Below are positions 24,812-34,469 of a DNA stretch of 64,000 nucleotides, in pieces. Position 1 is the first letter of the stretch; the number at the start of each line of letters is the position of its first letter. The notes below the pieces were generated by a model, which did not search any database, was not told where the DNA came from, and saw only the letters and a list, made by a program, of their open reading frames with translations. Source of the DNA: Eubacteriales bacterium (GTDB taxonomy: Bacteria > Bacillota > Clostridia > Acetivibrionales > JANLFN01). The DNA is taken from NCBI GenBank assembly GCA_024655885.1, contig JANLFN010000001.1, positions 248,001-312,000 of the forward strand, given 5' to 3'. The position numbers were made by a program, and so were the translations under genes.

Positions 24812-25881
24812 TATAAATGCACCCCCATAAATTTCATAATCTCTCCGGCTATTTCTTTGAGCGGTACTACAGCGTCCACTACTCCAGTTTGAACCGCTGC
24901 CCTTGGCATTCCGTAAACAACGCATGATTTTTCGTCCTGGGCAATGATATGCCCATTGTTTATTCTTTTTATTTTAACAATTCCCTCACTTCCATCTCCA
25001 CCCATTCCTGTCATTATTACTCCTATGATATTTTTCAAACCTGTATCCGAAAGGGAATTCATCATCACATCTACAGAGGGTCTATGCCCTCCTACAGACG
25101 GACCTTGATTGAGTTTGAGCTTAAGGTTGGTACCCTTATGTCTCTCTACAAGCAAATGGTAATTCCCAGGTGCTATGTAAACATATCCGGGCTTCACGTT
25201 CTCCCCATCCTCCGCTTCCTTCACCACTACCTCACTCAATGAGTTCAGCCTGTCCCCTAGAGATTTCGTAAACCCCGGCGGCATATGCTGAACCACTAGA
25301 AATGCTGCCGGAACATCTCCCGGTATCAGCGGTATTACATCCTGCAAAGCCTTAGGACCACCTGTTGAAGTGCCTATCGCAACTATATATTTGAGGCTTT
25401 CGCTCTTTGCAATCTGGCTTTTGGGCCTTATTTTCGGTTTTTCAAAAACGTATTTCTTAGGCTTTGCGGCGTTTTTTGCAACTTTAACTTTTTCTATTAA
25501 TTCCCGCTTTTTTGCTTGATCAGACATACCAAATATATTTGTGGGTTTTGTTATAAAATCAACGGCTCCATACCCCAGAGCCTGGATTGTCGCTTCTTCG
25601 CCGTCTTTTGTGAGGCTGCTCAACATAATTACGGGTGTATAGGAAGTATCCAGAAGCTTTTTCAGGCATGTGAGCCCGTCCATCACCGGCATTTCAACAT
25701 CCAGAGTCACCACATCGGGCTTTAAAACCTTTACTTTCTCAAGCGCTTCCGCGCCGTTTTTGGCCGTATCCACCACTTCTATAGTATTATCGGCCCTTAA
25801 TATATCCGAGATAACCTTTCTCATAAACGCGGAATCATCAACCACCAGTACCCTTGTTATTTCCTCAGGCATATTCACCAT
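24811..25881 (-). CDS. cheB: Protein-glutamate methylesterase CheB (primary system)
   Basis: A 356-residue receiver-esterase protein. Receiver: VDDSAFMRK, VVTLDVEMPVMDG and FITKPTN. Esterase: GTSTGGPKAL (Ser), VVQHMPPGFT (His), MTGMGGDGSEG (Asp). It demethylates receptors in adaptation. The start could be ATG 25881 or ATG 25872 (MPEEITRV); neither has a strong ribosome site. The 3' end overlaps the cheA start by one base. No cheR lies in this operon; the one at 1977 may serve here too. Confidence 0.96.
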   Translation of the reverse strand: MVNMPEEITRVLVVDDSAFMRKVISDILRADNTIEVVDTAKNGAEALEKVKVLKPDVVTLDVEMPVMDGLTCLKKLLDTSYTPVIMLSSLTKDGEEATIQALGYGAVDFITKPTNIFGMSDQAKKRELIEKVKVAKNAAKPKKYVFEKPKIRPKSQIAKSESLKYIVAIGTSTGGPKALQDVIPLIPGDVPAAFLVVQHMPPGFTKSLGDRLNSLSEVVVKEAEDGENVKPGYVYIAPGNYHLLVERHKGTNLKLKLNQGPSVGGHRPSVDVMMNSLSDTGLKNIIGVIMTGMGGDGSEGIVKIKRINNGHIIAQDEKSCVVYGMPRAAVQTGVVDAVVPLKEIAGEIMKFMGVHL

Positions 25882-25885
25882 CTGC

Positions 25886-26566
25886 TTAAATCAGCCCTTT
25901 TTTTCGTAATTTTCTCTGTTCCTCAAAAATATGCTTTATCACTGATTCCCGATCCTTTTGATCAATTTTCCTGAAGGCCACGCCCACTTCATACTTGCAA
26001 TTCCCCTTATCTTCCCGCCTTACCACTCTTATGACCTTTCCAAAAAACTTGATTGTTTCATCACTTCCCAATGTCAACTGGCACTCCAGAATCTTATCCA
26101 GTTCAATCTTATCTTTCGATACAATACACAAACCGCCGCCGCTCAAATCCTTTGTAACCGCATTTATAAAAGGTTCATCCCCGTTTTGCTCAGAATGATA
26201 GGAAGATACAATCCGGTACTGAACCGGTATGGACCATTCAAATCTGAAGAACTGTCGCCTTTGAATCTTTTCGAACTCACTTACAGCCTCAATTTTCAGC
26301 AGGGCGATATTATCCTTCTGGTCCCTGTCCAATACCCTGGCTTTAAACGTCATCAGGTCCCCCTTGGTCAGAAAACAGATGTCCATTACCGTACCGATTC
26401 TAACAGGATAGATGTTCCCCTCATGAATCGGTGCGGCAATAAAGGCCGTGCTCTCACCTTCAGCCCACTCAAATTCGCTGATGAGAGGCGGTCTTATCTT
26501 TTCTCCCAGGCTGTCGTACAGCTCCAGTTCCATCTTGGTTCCAATAGCTAAATCAGCAAGCTTCAT
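25886..26566 (-). CDS. PilZ-domain c-di-GMP receptor of the YcgR/DgrA type
   Basis: A 226-residue protein with an N-terminal YcgR-like beta barrel (about 1-95) and a C-terminal PilZ domain. The c-di-GMP-binding signature is intact: QRRQFFR (RxxxR) and DLSGGGL (D/NxSxxG). In other bacteria such proteins slow or stop the motor when c-di-GMP rises. I prefer ATG 26566 (GGGG 5 bases before) to ATG 26581. Position between flhG and cheB places a brake inside the flagellar operon, a common arrangement in Clostridia. Confidence 0.9.
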   Translation of the reverse strand: MKLADLAIGTKMELELYDSLGEKIRPPLISEFEWAEGESTAFIAAPIHEGNIYPVRIGTVMDICFLTKGDLMTFKARVLDRDQKDNIALLKIEAVSEFEKIQRRQFFRFEWSIPVQYRIVSSYHSEQNGDEPFINAVTKDLSGGGLCIVSKDKIELDKILECQLTLGSDETIKFFGKVIRVVRREDKGNCKYEVGVAFRKIDQKDRESVIKHIFEEQRKLRKKGLI

Positions 26567-26610
26567 AATAACCCCATTCATTCAAATATTTATCTCTTAT
26601 AGTTTCAGCA

Positions 26611-27528
26611 CTACATAGTAATAGAATTAAAAAATCTTTTAACAAAGTTCCTAATACCTGTATCCTCCGACTGCAACCGGTTTCCCTTTGAATCCACCAG
26701 TTTTCTCGATATATCCATAATATGCTTTGAAGCCTGGCTTTTAGGGAAGCTCAATGAAAACGGCTGCTGAAGCTTAACCGCTCTGGGAACGGCTTCATCC
26801 TGCAGGATATACCCCAGGGGATTGAGCTTTAAGGCCAAAAACTTCTCAGCAACCACACACAGCTTGTTTAAAATATCATTCGCCTCATTTGCGTTTTCAG
26901 CCCTGTTGATAACAACCTTAATGACCTTATCCTTATCCCTCTTGGACACCATTTTAATTAAAACATATGCATCTGTAATGGAAGTAGGCTCCGGTGTCGT
27001 CACAAGTAAAATCTCATCTGCCGCCATGACAAAGCTCATAACATTTTCAGAAAGTCCTGCGCCCGTGTCAATCAGAATAATATCCGCCAGCTTGTCCAGC
27101 AGTCCGATGTTTTCGATAAACCTTTCCCTATGGGTGCTTTCCAGCTTGACCAAATCCTCCACTCCGGACCCGCCCGATATGAATTTAATATTTCTTGGAC
27201 CATCGGCCAACACTTCAAACAGGCTTTTCCTGTTGTAAATTACGTCAACCAGGGTGAATTTCGGCGTGATTCCAAATAACACGTCTACATTTGCCAGTCC
27301 AAAATCCGCATCCAGTATTATAACTCTCTTTCCCAGTTCACTTAAAGCAATAGCCAGATTGATGGTCACATTTGTTTTTCCGACGCCGCCCTTACCGCTT
27401 GTTACGGCAATAACCCTTGCGGATTTGTTCTGTGCACTCTCTGAATTAAGCATATTTATCTGGCTTGCGGCTTGATGCAGTTTCAACCCGTCTATTATTT
27501 GTCTTAACCTTTCCGCCTGATCTTTCAT
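26611..27528 (-). CDS. flhG: MinD-type ATPase FlhG (YlxH/FleN)
   Basis: A 305-residue ParA/MinD-family ATPase. Deviant Walker A VTSGKGGVGKTN, the aspartate in ILDADFGLANVD, and IDTGAGLSE are visible. The N-terminal segment (RLRQIIDGLKLHQAASQINM) is the helix that in FlhG activates the FlhF GTPase. The pair sets flagellar number and placement. It starts two bases after the flhF stop. Confidence 0.95.
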   Translation of the reverse strand: MKDQAERLRQIIDGLKLHQAASQINMLNSESAQNKSARVIAVTSGKGGVGKTNVTINLAIALSELGKRVIILDADFGLANVDVLFGITPKFTLVDVIYNRKSLFEVLADGPRNIKFISGGSGVEDLVKLESTHRERFIENIGLLDKLADIILIDTGAGLSENVMSFVMAADEILLVTTPEPTSITDAYVLIKMVSKRDKDKVIKVVINRAENANEANDILNKLCVVAEKFLALKLNPLGYILQDEAVPRAVKLQQPFSLSFPKSQASKHIMDISRKLVDSKGNRLQSEDTGIRNFVKRFFNSITM

Positions 27529-27529
27529 T

Positions 27530-28711
27530 TTATAAAATGCTCCCTAACATTTTTTTTGCCAGTTTGTCCACATTTGCTATCTCTATGTCGTCGGGTACAC
27601 TTTGGCCTGTTGTTATATAACACAAGTCTTTCCCTGTATGGAATTTTGCATTTAAAATCACCCCTGTTACAGGAGTTTCATCCAGCTTTGTAAATATCAG
27701 CTTATATTCCTGCAAAAAACTGTAGTCCTTTAAGATCTCCCTGCAATTCCGCACACTGGTGGTTACACTCAATACCAGGTAAACCACATCCGCTTCCGCC
27801 GCAAGCAGTAAAGACTTTAATTCCTCAAACTGTGCTCTATTTTTACTGCTCCTGCCTGCCGTATCGATAAAGATCATATCTTTATCCGAAAAGGAGCGGA
27901 TGGCATCCTTTATTTCATCGGGAGAATAGATGACCGAGACCGGCATTCCCAATATTTCGGCATAAGTTTTCAGTTGCTCTACGGCGGCTATCCTGTAAGT
28001 GTCTGCCGTTATCAACCCCACATTTTTTCCGTAGTTTAAAGCATAATTTGCAGCAATTTTAGCCAGGGTCGTTGTCTTTCCAACTCCTGTAGGACCTAAA
28101 AAAATTGCAACGGTCGGTTTCCCGTCCTCCCTCAGTTTAATGGTTTCAGGCTTTCCCAGCATACCGGAAATCAGATTCCCCATATAAGACGCCACATCAT
28201 TAACACCTGCACTCTCTCCAAGCTTTTCCCATGTCTGGTCCACAATGCTTTTTGCTATAGTCTTCTCTACTTCACACTTAATAAGGTTGTCGTAAAAGAG
28301 CTGGTATACCTTCGGATAGGTTTGTCTTATCCCATCTGCCGGCATGCCTTCTGTTTGAAAAGGAGCCTGCATCTTATTATATATTTTTTGAAGAAGGGAC
28401 TCCATATTTCTCACTTTGTTTTCCAGTTCAGAGAGTTTCTCACCTTTTACATCAGGGCCGCTTTTGACGGAAGTTTCCCTTTCAGTAGCCTGAACAGGCC
28501 TTTCGGGCTTAACCGTATTTTTTGCCCTTGAAACGGCGTAATCGTCATCAATGGCTGCCAGAACCTCAACCATAGGCTTGGAAAATAATTTCAGCAGCCC
28601 TTTTTGTCTTACTTTCCTTGTATTTAAAATAACCGCATCATTGCCAAGGTCCATTTTTACCTTCAGAATGGCTTCCTGCGCATTTTTCCCTATATATCTC
28701 CTGATTTTCAT
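27530..28711 (-). CDS. flhF: SRP-type GTPase FlhF
   Basis: A 393-residue protein: N-terminal basic B-domain (KIRRYIGKNAQEAILKVK), a charged linker, then the NG GTPase domain with FLGPTGVGKTTT (P-loop), ITADTYRIAAVEQL, FIDTAGRSSKN and TKLDETPVTG. FlhF marks the site of flagellar assembly. It abuts flhA by one base and flhG by one base, implying tight coupling. Confidence 0.96.
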   Translation of the reverse strand: MKIRRYIGKNAQEAILKVKMDLGNDAVILNTRKVRQKGLLKLFSKPMVEVLAAIDDDYAVSRAKNTVKPERPVQATERETSVKSGPDVKGEKLSELENKVRNMESLLQKIYNKMQAPFQTEGMPADGIRQTYPKVYQLFYDNLIKCEVEKTIAKSIVDQTWEKLGESAGVNDVASYMGNLISGMLGKPETIKLREDGKPTVAIFLGPTGVGKTTTLAKIAANYALNYGKNVGLITADTYRIAAVEQLKTYAEILGMPVSVIYSPDEIKDAIRSFSDKDMIFIDTAGRSSKNRAQFEELKSLLLAAEADVVYLVLSVTTSVRNCREILKDYSFLQEYKLIFTKLDETPVTGVILNAKFHTGKDLCYITTGQSVPDDIEIANVDKLAKKMLGSIL

Positions 28712-28712
28712 T

Positions 28713-30737
28713 TCACATACTCACCATCCCTACCGACTGAACCTCTATGCCGGGGTCAATCTCATTATAAGATAGTACTACAAGTCCTGGCGCCGCTTGT
28801 TCTGAAAGCCTTTTAAAATATAGCCTTACAACCGGTGATGCAAGCACAATGGGCTGCTGCCCTCTCTGGGTCAGTTTTTGTATCTGCTTCGAAAGGTTGT
28901 TCAATATGGAATTGGTAATGCTCGGCTCAAGGGCCAGAAACGCCCCGTGTTCGGTTCTTTGCACCGAATCCATAATTACCTGCTCCAGCTTAGGGTCCAA
29001 TGTGATAACGTTGGATTTCCTGTCATTTATAAATTTTTGTGAAATCGCTCTTCCCAGAGCCTGCCGCACATATTCCGTCAGCATATCCGGATCATGAGTG
29101 ACCACGGCATAATCCGCCAGTGTTTCCAGTATAGTTACCATATCCCTGATGGATACACCCTCCCTTAAAAGATTGGAAATAACTTTTTGTATTTCTCCTA
29201 CCGTCATAAGCTTCGGCACTAGTTCTTCCACAACCGCAGGGTAGTTCTGCTTTACATTGTCAATCAATGTTTGCACTTCTTGCCTTCCTGTCAGTTCATG
29301 GGCATATCTTTTGATAATTTCAGTCAAGTGAGTAGCAATAATGGACGGCGGATCCACAACCGTATATCCCAGCATCTCCGCCCTGTCTCTCTGACTCTCG
29401 TTCACCCACATGGCCGGCAGGCCGAAAGCAGGTTCGGTTGTTTTTATTCCATCCAGTTCTTCTTCCACTATTCCAGGGCTCATAGCCAGGAATTGATCCA
29501 GAAGCAACTCACCCCTTGCTACCTCTGTCCCTTTTATTTTTATGACATATTCGTTAGGGTTTAATTGGATATTATCCCTAAGCCTTATTACGGGAACGAT
29601 CATTCCCAGCTCCAAGGCAAGCTGCCTTCGGATCATGACCACCCGATCCAGGAGGTCTCCCCCCTGGTTGACATCGGCCAGGGGTATAATTCCATAGCCG
29701 AATTCCAGTTCTATAGGATCAACCTGTAACAAGGCTACCACATTCTCCGGCTTGCGGATTTCCTCCACCTCGTTCTCCTGTATCTGCACCTCTTCCTGTT
29801 TTTGCACAACCTTTTCCTGCTTTATCAGCATATAGCCCAAAAAAGCCAAAATCGCCGCAAGGAACAGGAAGGGACCCGTCGGCAGAAACAGCGACATCAG
29901 CACGCACATTCCGGCCGCTATGAACAACACCTTCGGGTTGTTGAAAATCTGCCTCAGCATGTCGTTGCTGAGGTTGGAATCTGACGCCGCCCTGGTAACA
30001 ATGATACCCGTTGCGGTAGAGATCAGCAAGGCAGGTATCTGGCTTACCAGGCCGTCGCCTATAGTCATTATGGTATAGTTTGTAAGGGCTTCGGTTATAT
30101 CTTCGCCTCTCATGACAATTCCGATGATCAAGCCGCCGATAATGTTGATAATGGTTATTATTATACCCGCAATAGCATCTCCTTTAACAAATTTACTGGC
30201 ACCGTCCATTGCTCCGTAAAAATCGGCTTCCCGCTGTATGTTACGCCGTCTTTCCTTCGCCTCCGATTCACTGATCAGCCCCGCATTCAGATCGGCATCG
30301 ATAGCCATCTGCTTGCCGGGCATAGCGTCCAGGGTAAACCTTGCCGCCACCTCGGCCACCCTCTCCGATCCTCTGGTGATGACCAGAAACTGGACAATCA
30401 TAATAATCAGGAATATAATAAATCCCACAACCACATTCCCCTGTGCCACAAAGCTCCCAAAGCCGTTTATTACTCCACCTGCTTCACCGTTCAACAGGAT
30501 CAGCTTGGCGGCGGTAATATTCAATGAAAGCCTGTACAGGGTAGTTACCAGAAGCAGGGACGGAAAAATCGATAATTCCAGTGCTCCTTTGGTATAAATG
30601 GTATTCAGCAGTATTACCACGGCTACCGATATATTGATGGCAAGAAGGACATCAAGCACAATACTGGGAATGGGCAGTATAATGATGAGAACAATGGCTA
30701 CAATAAGCACACCAACTGCAATATCTCCTATTTTCAT
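28713..30737 (-). CDS. flhA: Flagellar type III export gate protein FlhA
   Basis: A 674-residue export gate subunit. The N-terminal third has about eight membrane helices (VLIVAIVLIIILPIPSIVLD, VVVGFIIFLIIMIVQFLVI), with the FHIPEP-family region AARFTLDAMPGKQMAIDADL. The soluble C-terminal domain (about 330-674) binds chaperone-substrate complexes. A 101-base gap with an inverted repeat separates it from flhB. Confidence 0.97.
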   Translation of the reverse strand: MKIGDIAVGVLIVAIVLIIILPIPSIVLDVLLAINISVAVVILLNTIYTKGALELSIFPSLLLVTTLYRLSLNITAAKLILLNGEAGGVINGFGSFVAQGNVVVGFIIFLIIMIVQFLVITRGSERVAEVAARFTLDAMPGKQMAIDADLNAGLISESEAKERRRNIQREADFYGAMDGASKFVKGDAIAGIIITIINIIGGLIIGIVMRGEDITEALTNYTIMTIGDGLVSQIPALLISTATGIIVTRAASDSNLSNDMLRQIFNNPKVLFIAAGMCVLMSLFLPTGPFLFLAAILAFLGYMLIKQEKVVQKQEEVQIQENEVEEIRKPENVVALLQVDPIELEFGYGIIPLADVNQGGDLLDRVVMIRRQLALELGMIVPVIRLRDNIQLNPNEYVIKIKGTEVARGELLLDQFLAMSPGIVEEELDGIKTTEPAFGLPAMWVNESQRDRAEMLGYTVVDPPSIIATHLTEIIKRYAHELTGRQEVQTLIDNVKQNYPAVVEELVPKLMTVGEIQKVISNLLREGVSIRDMVTILETLADYAVVTHDPDMLTEYVRQALGRAISQKFINDRKSNVITLDPKLEQVIMDSVQRTEHGAFLALEPSITNSILNNLSKQIQKLTQRGQQPIVLASPVVRLYFKRLSEQAAPGLVVLSYNEIDPGIEVQSVGMVSM

Positions 30738-30774
30738 AATATTGTATTTGACCTCCTTTCTTTAATAAGTTGAG

Positions 30775-30818
30775 AGTGGAAAGTTGATACATTAAACTTC
30801 ATCTATTAACTTTCCACT
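30775..30818. repeat. 11-bp inverted repeat between flhB and flhA
   Basis: AGTGGAAAGTT and AACTTTCCACT pair perfectly over a 22-base loop. A related sequence (GCTGAAAGTGGAAAACTT on the minus strand) lies between fliI and fliH near 45515-45570, suggesting a dispersed intergenic repeat family. No U run, so it is not a standard terminator. Confidence 0.6.
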
Positions 30819-30838
30819 GTCAGCTTTCACTTTTCCGC

Positions 30839-32005
30839 CTACCCTGCTCTGCCTTTGCCTTTAAGGCTGTATACGAATGCAAGCACCTCTGCTACTGCTT
30901 GGTAAAGGTCGGGAGGTATGGACTGCCCGATTTCAACCGTTTCGTATAGACTTCTGGCCAGCGGTTTGTTTTCCACAATCTCAACGCCATTTTCCCTTGC
31001 GATTTCCTTTATCCTTAAGGCAATAAAATCCTGTCCTTTAGCAAGCACAACCGGCGCATCGGCTGCTTTTCCGTCATATTTCACTGCTACTGCGAAATGC
31101 GTAGGGTTTGTTATTACTACATCCGCTTTAGGGACATCCTGGAGCATCCGCCGCATGGAAATCTGTCTCTGCTTCTGCTTGATTTTGGACTTTATCTCGG
31201 GGTTGCCTTCCGTTTGTTTATACTCTTCCTTGATCTCCTGTTTGGTCATTTTCAAGCTCTTTTCATACTCAAACCATTGGTATCCGTAATCAAGAACTCC
31301 AAGGATCAACAGCGCCACACAGATTCTTATTGCCACATTGATGGTTGTTATCCCTATGTACGCGGCTATGTTTACCAAATCCATGCTCATCAAATTCAGA
31401 ATGTTTACCGCTTCATTTTTTAAATAGGAATATGCAATTAACCCTACAATAGCTATTTTTATTGTTGATTTCAGCAGTTCTACCGCCGCGCGCATGGAAA
31501 AAATTCTTTTCATCCCGTTCAATGGGTTGATCCTGTCGAGTTTGAGGCCCAGAGTTTCTACAGTAAACAGGAAGCCCACCTGTGCATACTCTGCAGCTAA
31601 TCCCATGATCAGCGCAATTGCAAAAATCGGCCCAATAGTTTTCACAAGCACGCCCATAATGTCTCCGAATAATGAGACAAGCCTGCTGACCGTATACATG
31701 TCATCCACTGTGCTGTAATCAGAGAAAATTCTTTTTGTAAATGCAGTAATCTCTTTGTATGCATTCCCTCCAAATATTCTCACTGCGATAAAGATAAATA
31801 CCAGAACAAGGGCTGCTGTAACCTCTCTGCTTTGCAGCACCTGTCCTTTTTTCCTTGCATCCTTTCTTTTCTTCGGCGTAGCCTTTTCGGTTTTGTCGTC
31901 ACCTGCAAACAGCTGCAGGTTTATCCTTCGGGATTTAAAAGCAGCCCATGGCTTAAGTAGAAAAAAATTTACAGTCACAAGCAGTTTTTGGAAGTACCCT
32001 GTCAT
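30839..32005 (-). CDS. flhB: Flagellar export switch protein FlhB
   Basis: A 388-residue protein with four membrane helices (ALVLVFIFIAVRIFG onward) and the C-terminal autocleavage motif VVITNPTHFAVAVKYD. FlhB switches secretion from rod/hook to filament substrates. The start ATG overlaps the fliR stop by four bases (ATGA). About 28 residues precede the usual start region (INLQLFAGDDKTEKATPKKR), longer than most FlhB proteins, but the overlap supports this start; no fusion to FliR is present. Confidence 0.96.
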   Translation of the reverse strand: MTGYFQKLLVTVNFFLLKPWAAFKSRRINLQLFAGDDKTEKATPKKRKDARKKGQVLQSREVTAALVLVFIFIAVRIFGGNAYKEITAFTKRIFSDYSTVDDMYTVSRLVSLFGDIMGVLVKTIGPIFAIALIMGLAAEYAQVGFLFTVETLGLKLDRINPLNGMKRIFSMRAAVELLKSTIKIAIVGLIAYSYLKNEAVNILNLMSMDLVNIAAYIGITTINVAIRICVALLILGVLDYGYQWFEYEKSLKMTKQEIKEEYKQTEGNPEIKSKIKQKQRQISMRRMLQDVPKADVVITNPTHFAVAVKYDGKAADAPVVLAKGQDFIALRIKEIARENGVEIVENKPLARSLYETVEIGQSIPPDLYQAVAEVLAFVYSLKGKGRAG

Positions 32006-32793
32006 TTCACCATTCCCATATCTTTCATAAAATTAGCCATCTCGGTGTTCATTTCGTTCATAAGCACACCTGTCAGTGATAAAAACACCGGTATGGTTAT
32101 CAGCATAATTGCCAGCCCGAATACGATTTTGGCAGGCATTCCCACAATAAACACATTCAGCTGGGGTATGGTCCTGGAAATCACTCCTAAAGCTACATCC
32201 GTTATCAATGTTGTCGCAACAATGGGAGCACATATTTTAAAACCTATGGTGAATGTGTCTGCAAAAACTCTTAAAATATCATTCAATAGATTATTATTGA
32301 ATACCGCTCCTCCCAGAGGAATAAATTTATAGCTCTCGAATAACGCCCGGATCAATGCGTGATGACCGTTTCCCATCAGAAAAACCATCATGCTCAAAAT
32401 AAAATAAAAGTTTGAGGTTATGGGCACCTGGATATTGCTCATGGGGTCTACCACATTAACCACACCGAACCCGATTTGCATGTCTATAATCTGTCCTGCC
32501 AGGTATACCGCAGTAAAAACCAGATACGCCACATAGCCTAAAACAATGCCTGTCAAAAACTCCTTAGCCACCAGCAAAGCATATCCGTAAATGCTGTTGC
32601 CGTACTCAATCTCCTTGGCCGGGATGGTGTTCATTAATATCAGTGCGAGTAAAAATGAAAATCCTACCTTGAAGTAAACGGGTATATTCCTCCGGCCGAA
32701 AATGGGTGTCACCACAAACAAACCGGTCATTCGGACAAATATCAGTAAAAAAGCCTCTATACTGTTAAACACCACGCCAAGCGGTATTTCCAA
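32002..32793 (-). CDS. fliR: Flagellar export gate protein FliR
   Basis: A 263-residue integral membrane protein with six predicted helices (FLLIFVRMTGLFVVTPIFG at the start). It forms the export gate with FliP and FliQ in the MS ring. The stop overlaps the flhB start (ATGA), and the gene follows fliQ by about 70 bases. Confidence 0.95.
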   Translation of the reverse strand: MEIPLGVVFNSIEAFLLIFVRMTGLFVVTPIFGRRNIPVYFKVGFSFLLALILMNTIPAKEIEYGNSIYGYALLVAKEFLTGIVLGYVAYLVFTAVYLAGQIIDMQIGFGVVNVVDPMSNIQVPITSNFYFILSMMVFLMGNGHHALIRALFESYKFIPLGGAVFNNNLLNDILRVFADTFTIGFKICAPIVATTLITDVALGVISRTIPQLNVFIVGMPAKIVFGLAIMLITIPVFLSLTGVLMNEMNTEMANFMKDMGMVK

Positions 32794-32864
32794 GCAATCT
32801 CCCCCATTATTTAACAGCTTATGTGAGTGTTAGCCTTAATCTCAGCCCTTTTCCGGCCTATCAC

Positions 32865-33134
32865 CTATTTTATATACTGGTTCATATTCAAGAACAGGTT
32901 TTGCGTATATTCAACCATTACTCTCAGCATCCATACACCAAATACCGCTATACTTCCTATGACGGCCAAAATCTTGGGTATGAACGTCAGCGTCTGCTCT
33001 TGAATCTGTGTGGTCGCCTGGAATATGCTGACAGCCAATCCCACGATAAGGCTTAATCCCAGCATGGGAGCCGATACGTAAAGCGCTACTTTTAGAGCAT
33101 TCCGCGCCAGATCAATTACAGTTCCCTGATCCAT
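32865..33134 (-). CDS. fliQ: Flagellar export gate protein FliQ
   Basis: An 89-residue protein with two membrane helices (ALYVSAPMLGLSLIVGLAVS; ILAVIGSIAVFGVWML) and the conserved FQATTQIQEQTLTFIPK loop between them. Length is standard. Lies between fliP and fliR as in most bacteria. Confidence 0.97.
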   Translation of the reverse strand: MDQGTVIDLARNALKVALYVSAPMLGLSLIVGLAVSIFQATTQIQEQTLTFIPKILAVIGSIAVFGVWMLRVMVEYTQNLFLNMNQYIK

Positions 33135-33184
33135 CCTTCCATATACCTCTCTTCCCTATGCCATACTTCTTCCTCATGTCTCAA

Positions 33185-33952
33185 TTATTTTATAAAACCT
33201 CTTACGATGGATTGCGTTACCAGGTTCCAGCCGTCAACCATGATAAAAAGCAGTATTTTAAAGGGCAGTGATATCATCACCGGCGGCAGCATCATCATAC
33301 CCATGGACATCAATGTACTGGAAACCACCATATCGATGATTAAAAACGGTAAAAATATTAAAAAGCCGATTTGAAAAGCGGTTTTCAACTCGCTGATCAA
33401 AAACGCCGGTATAACCACAGTGAGGGACAGCTTCTCCTTGTCCACAGGAAGTTTTTGTCCCGACAGCGAGACAAACAGTGCCAAGTCCTTATCCCTTGTA
33501 TATTTATACATAAAATCCTTGATGACATGGGAGGATTTCTCAAATGCCACCTCCTGCGTTATCTCTCCCTTAACAAAAGGTTGAAACGCCTGCTCATTGA
33601 TTTGAGTCCCCACCGGCGCCATAATAAATAAGGTCAAAAACAAAGCCAGCCCGATCAAAACTTGATTTGGCGGCATTTGTTGAGTCCCCAGTGCATTTCT
33701 CAGGAAAGAAAGAATAATGATTATTCTGGTAAAGGAGGTCATCATAATCAGTATGGACGGGGCAATGGATAAGACGGTCAGCAGCAGCAAGATTTGAATA
33801 CTTGCAGCAACATCCTGCGGGTTTTTTGCAGGCTCCACATTAACTCCTATTTTGGGGATGGGAAATGCAGGCTCCGCGTAAGCACAGGAAGTAACCATTA
33901 GAGCAATTGCAACTATTATTAAAATCTCAAGGCATATCTTGCTACTTTTCAT
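33185..33952 (-). CDS. fliP: Flagellar export gate protein FliP
   Basis: A 255-residue protein with a signal peptide (LIIVAIALMVTSCAYA) and four membrane helices; FTRIIIILSFLRNALGTQQMPPNQ is the family signature, cited here in part. ATG 33952 (MKSSKICLE) is preferred: it overlaps the end of fliO by 11 bases and begins directly at the signal peptide. The ORF track adds 17 residues that belong to the fliO overlap. Confidence 0.96.
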   Translation of the reverse strand: MKSSKICLEILIIVAIALMVTSCAYAEPAFPIPKIGVNVEPAKNPQDVAASIQILLLLTVLSIAPSILIMMTSFTRIIIILSFLRNALGTQQMPPNQVLIGLALFLTLFIMAPVGTQINEQAFQPFVKGEITQEVAFEKSSHVIKDFMYKYTRDKDLALFVSLSGQKLPVDKEKLSLTVVIPAFLISELKTAFQIGFLIFLPFLIIDMVVSSTLMSMGMMMLPPVMISLPFKILLFIMVDGWNLVTQSIVRGFIK

Positions 33953-34448
33953 TCGTATCTTCGACCCCATTTCCAACTGGATTTTTCTTATCTGTACCGT
34001 CAAGTTTGGAGGTAATAGCCCTGAGTCTATTTAAATTTTCCTTGACTGCACTTTTTCCGGACTGTCCGTCATACTCTTTTTTCCCTATATTTAAATCCGC
34101 CTTCTCATTTTTTTTTGCATTAAAGTTTTTCAAATACTTCTCAAAAAAATCCTTAAAAACAAAAACATTATTTTGCTGCAAGGATTCATTTTCTTCATAT
34201 TCATTCAATTTTACAGTAGTCAAATACTGAATACTCTTACCGGCAGAAGCGATTAATACAAACTCATCACCTGCCTTTAGCAGGAGGATTTGCTTATCCA
34301 AACCGATATTGACCGATTCTATAATACTTATGTACTGTCCTTTCATTGCCTTTTTTGTTTTATTTCCAATATATTTGGTAGTGATTACCACTAAAAATAA
34401 AATCGATCCGAGTATGGTAAATACCCATAACACCTGAAAAATGGACAT
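33942..34448 (-). CDS. fliO: Flagellar biosynthesis protein FliO
   Basis: A 168-residue protein with one N-terminal membrane helix (VLWVFTILGSILFLVVIT) and a small cytoplasmic beta-rich domain (IIESVNIGLDKQILLLKAGD) followed by a charged, disordered tail. FliO acts as a chaperone for FliP assembly. Overlaps fliP by 11 bases. Confidence 0.9.
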   Translation of the reverse strand: MSIFQVLWVFTILGSILFLVVITTKYIGNKTKKAMKGQYISIIESVNIGLDKQILLLKAGDEFVLIASAGKSIQYLTTVKLNEYEENESLQQNNVFVFKDFFEKYLKNFNAKKNEKADLNIGKKEYDGQSGKSAVKENLNRLRAITSKLDGTDKKNPVGNGVEDTNEK

Positions 34449-34469
34449 TATAAGACCCCGATTCTCAGA

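Noticed and set aside
30839-32793. FliR-FlhB fusion
   Set aside because: A natural fusion occurs in some Clostridia, but here the genes have a clear stop and a four-base ATGA overlap.
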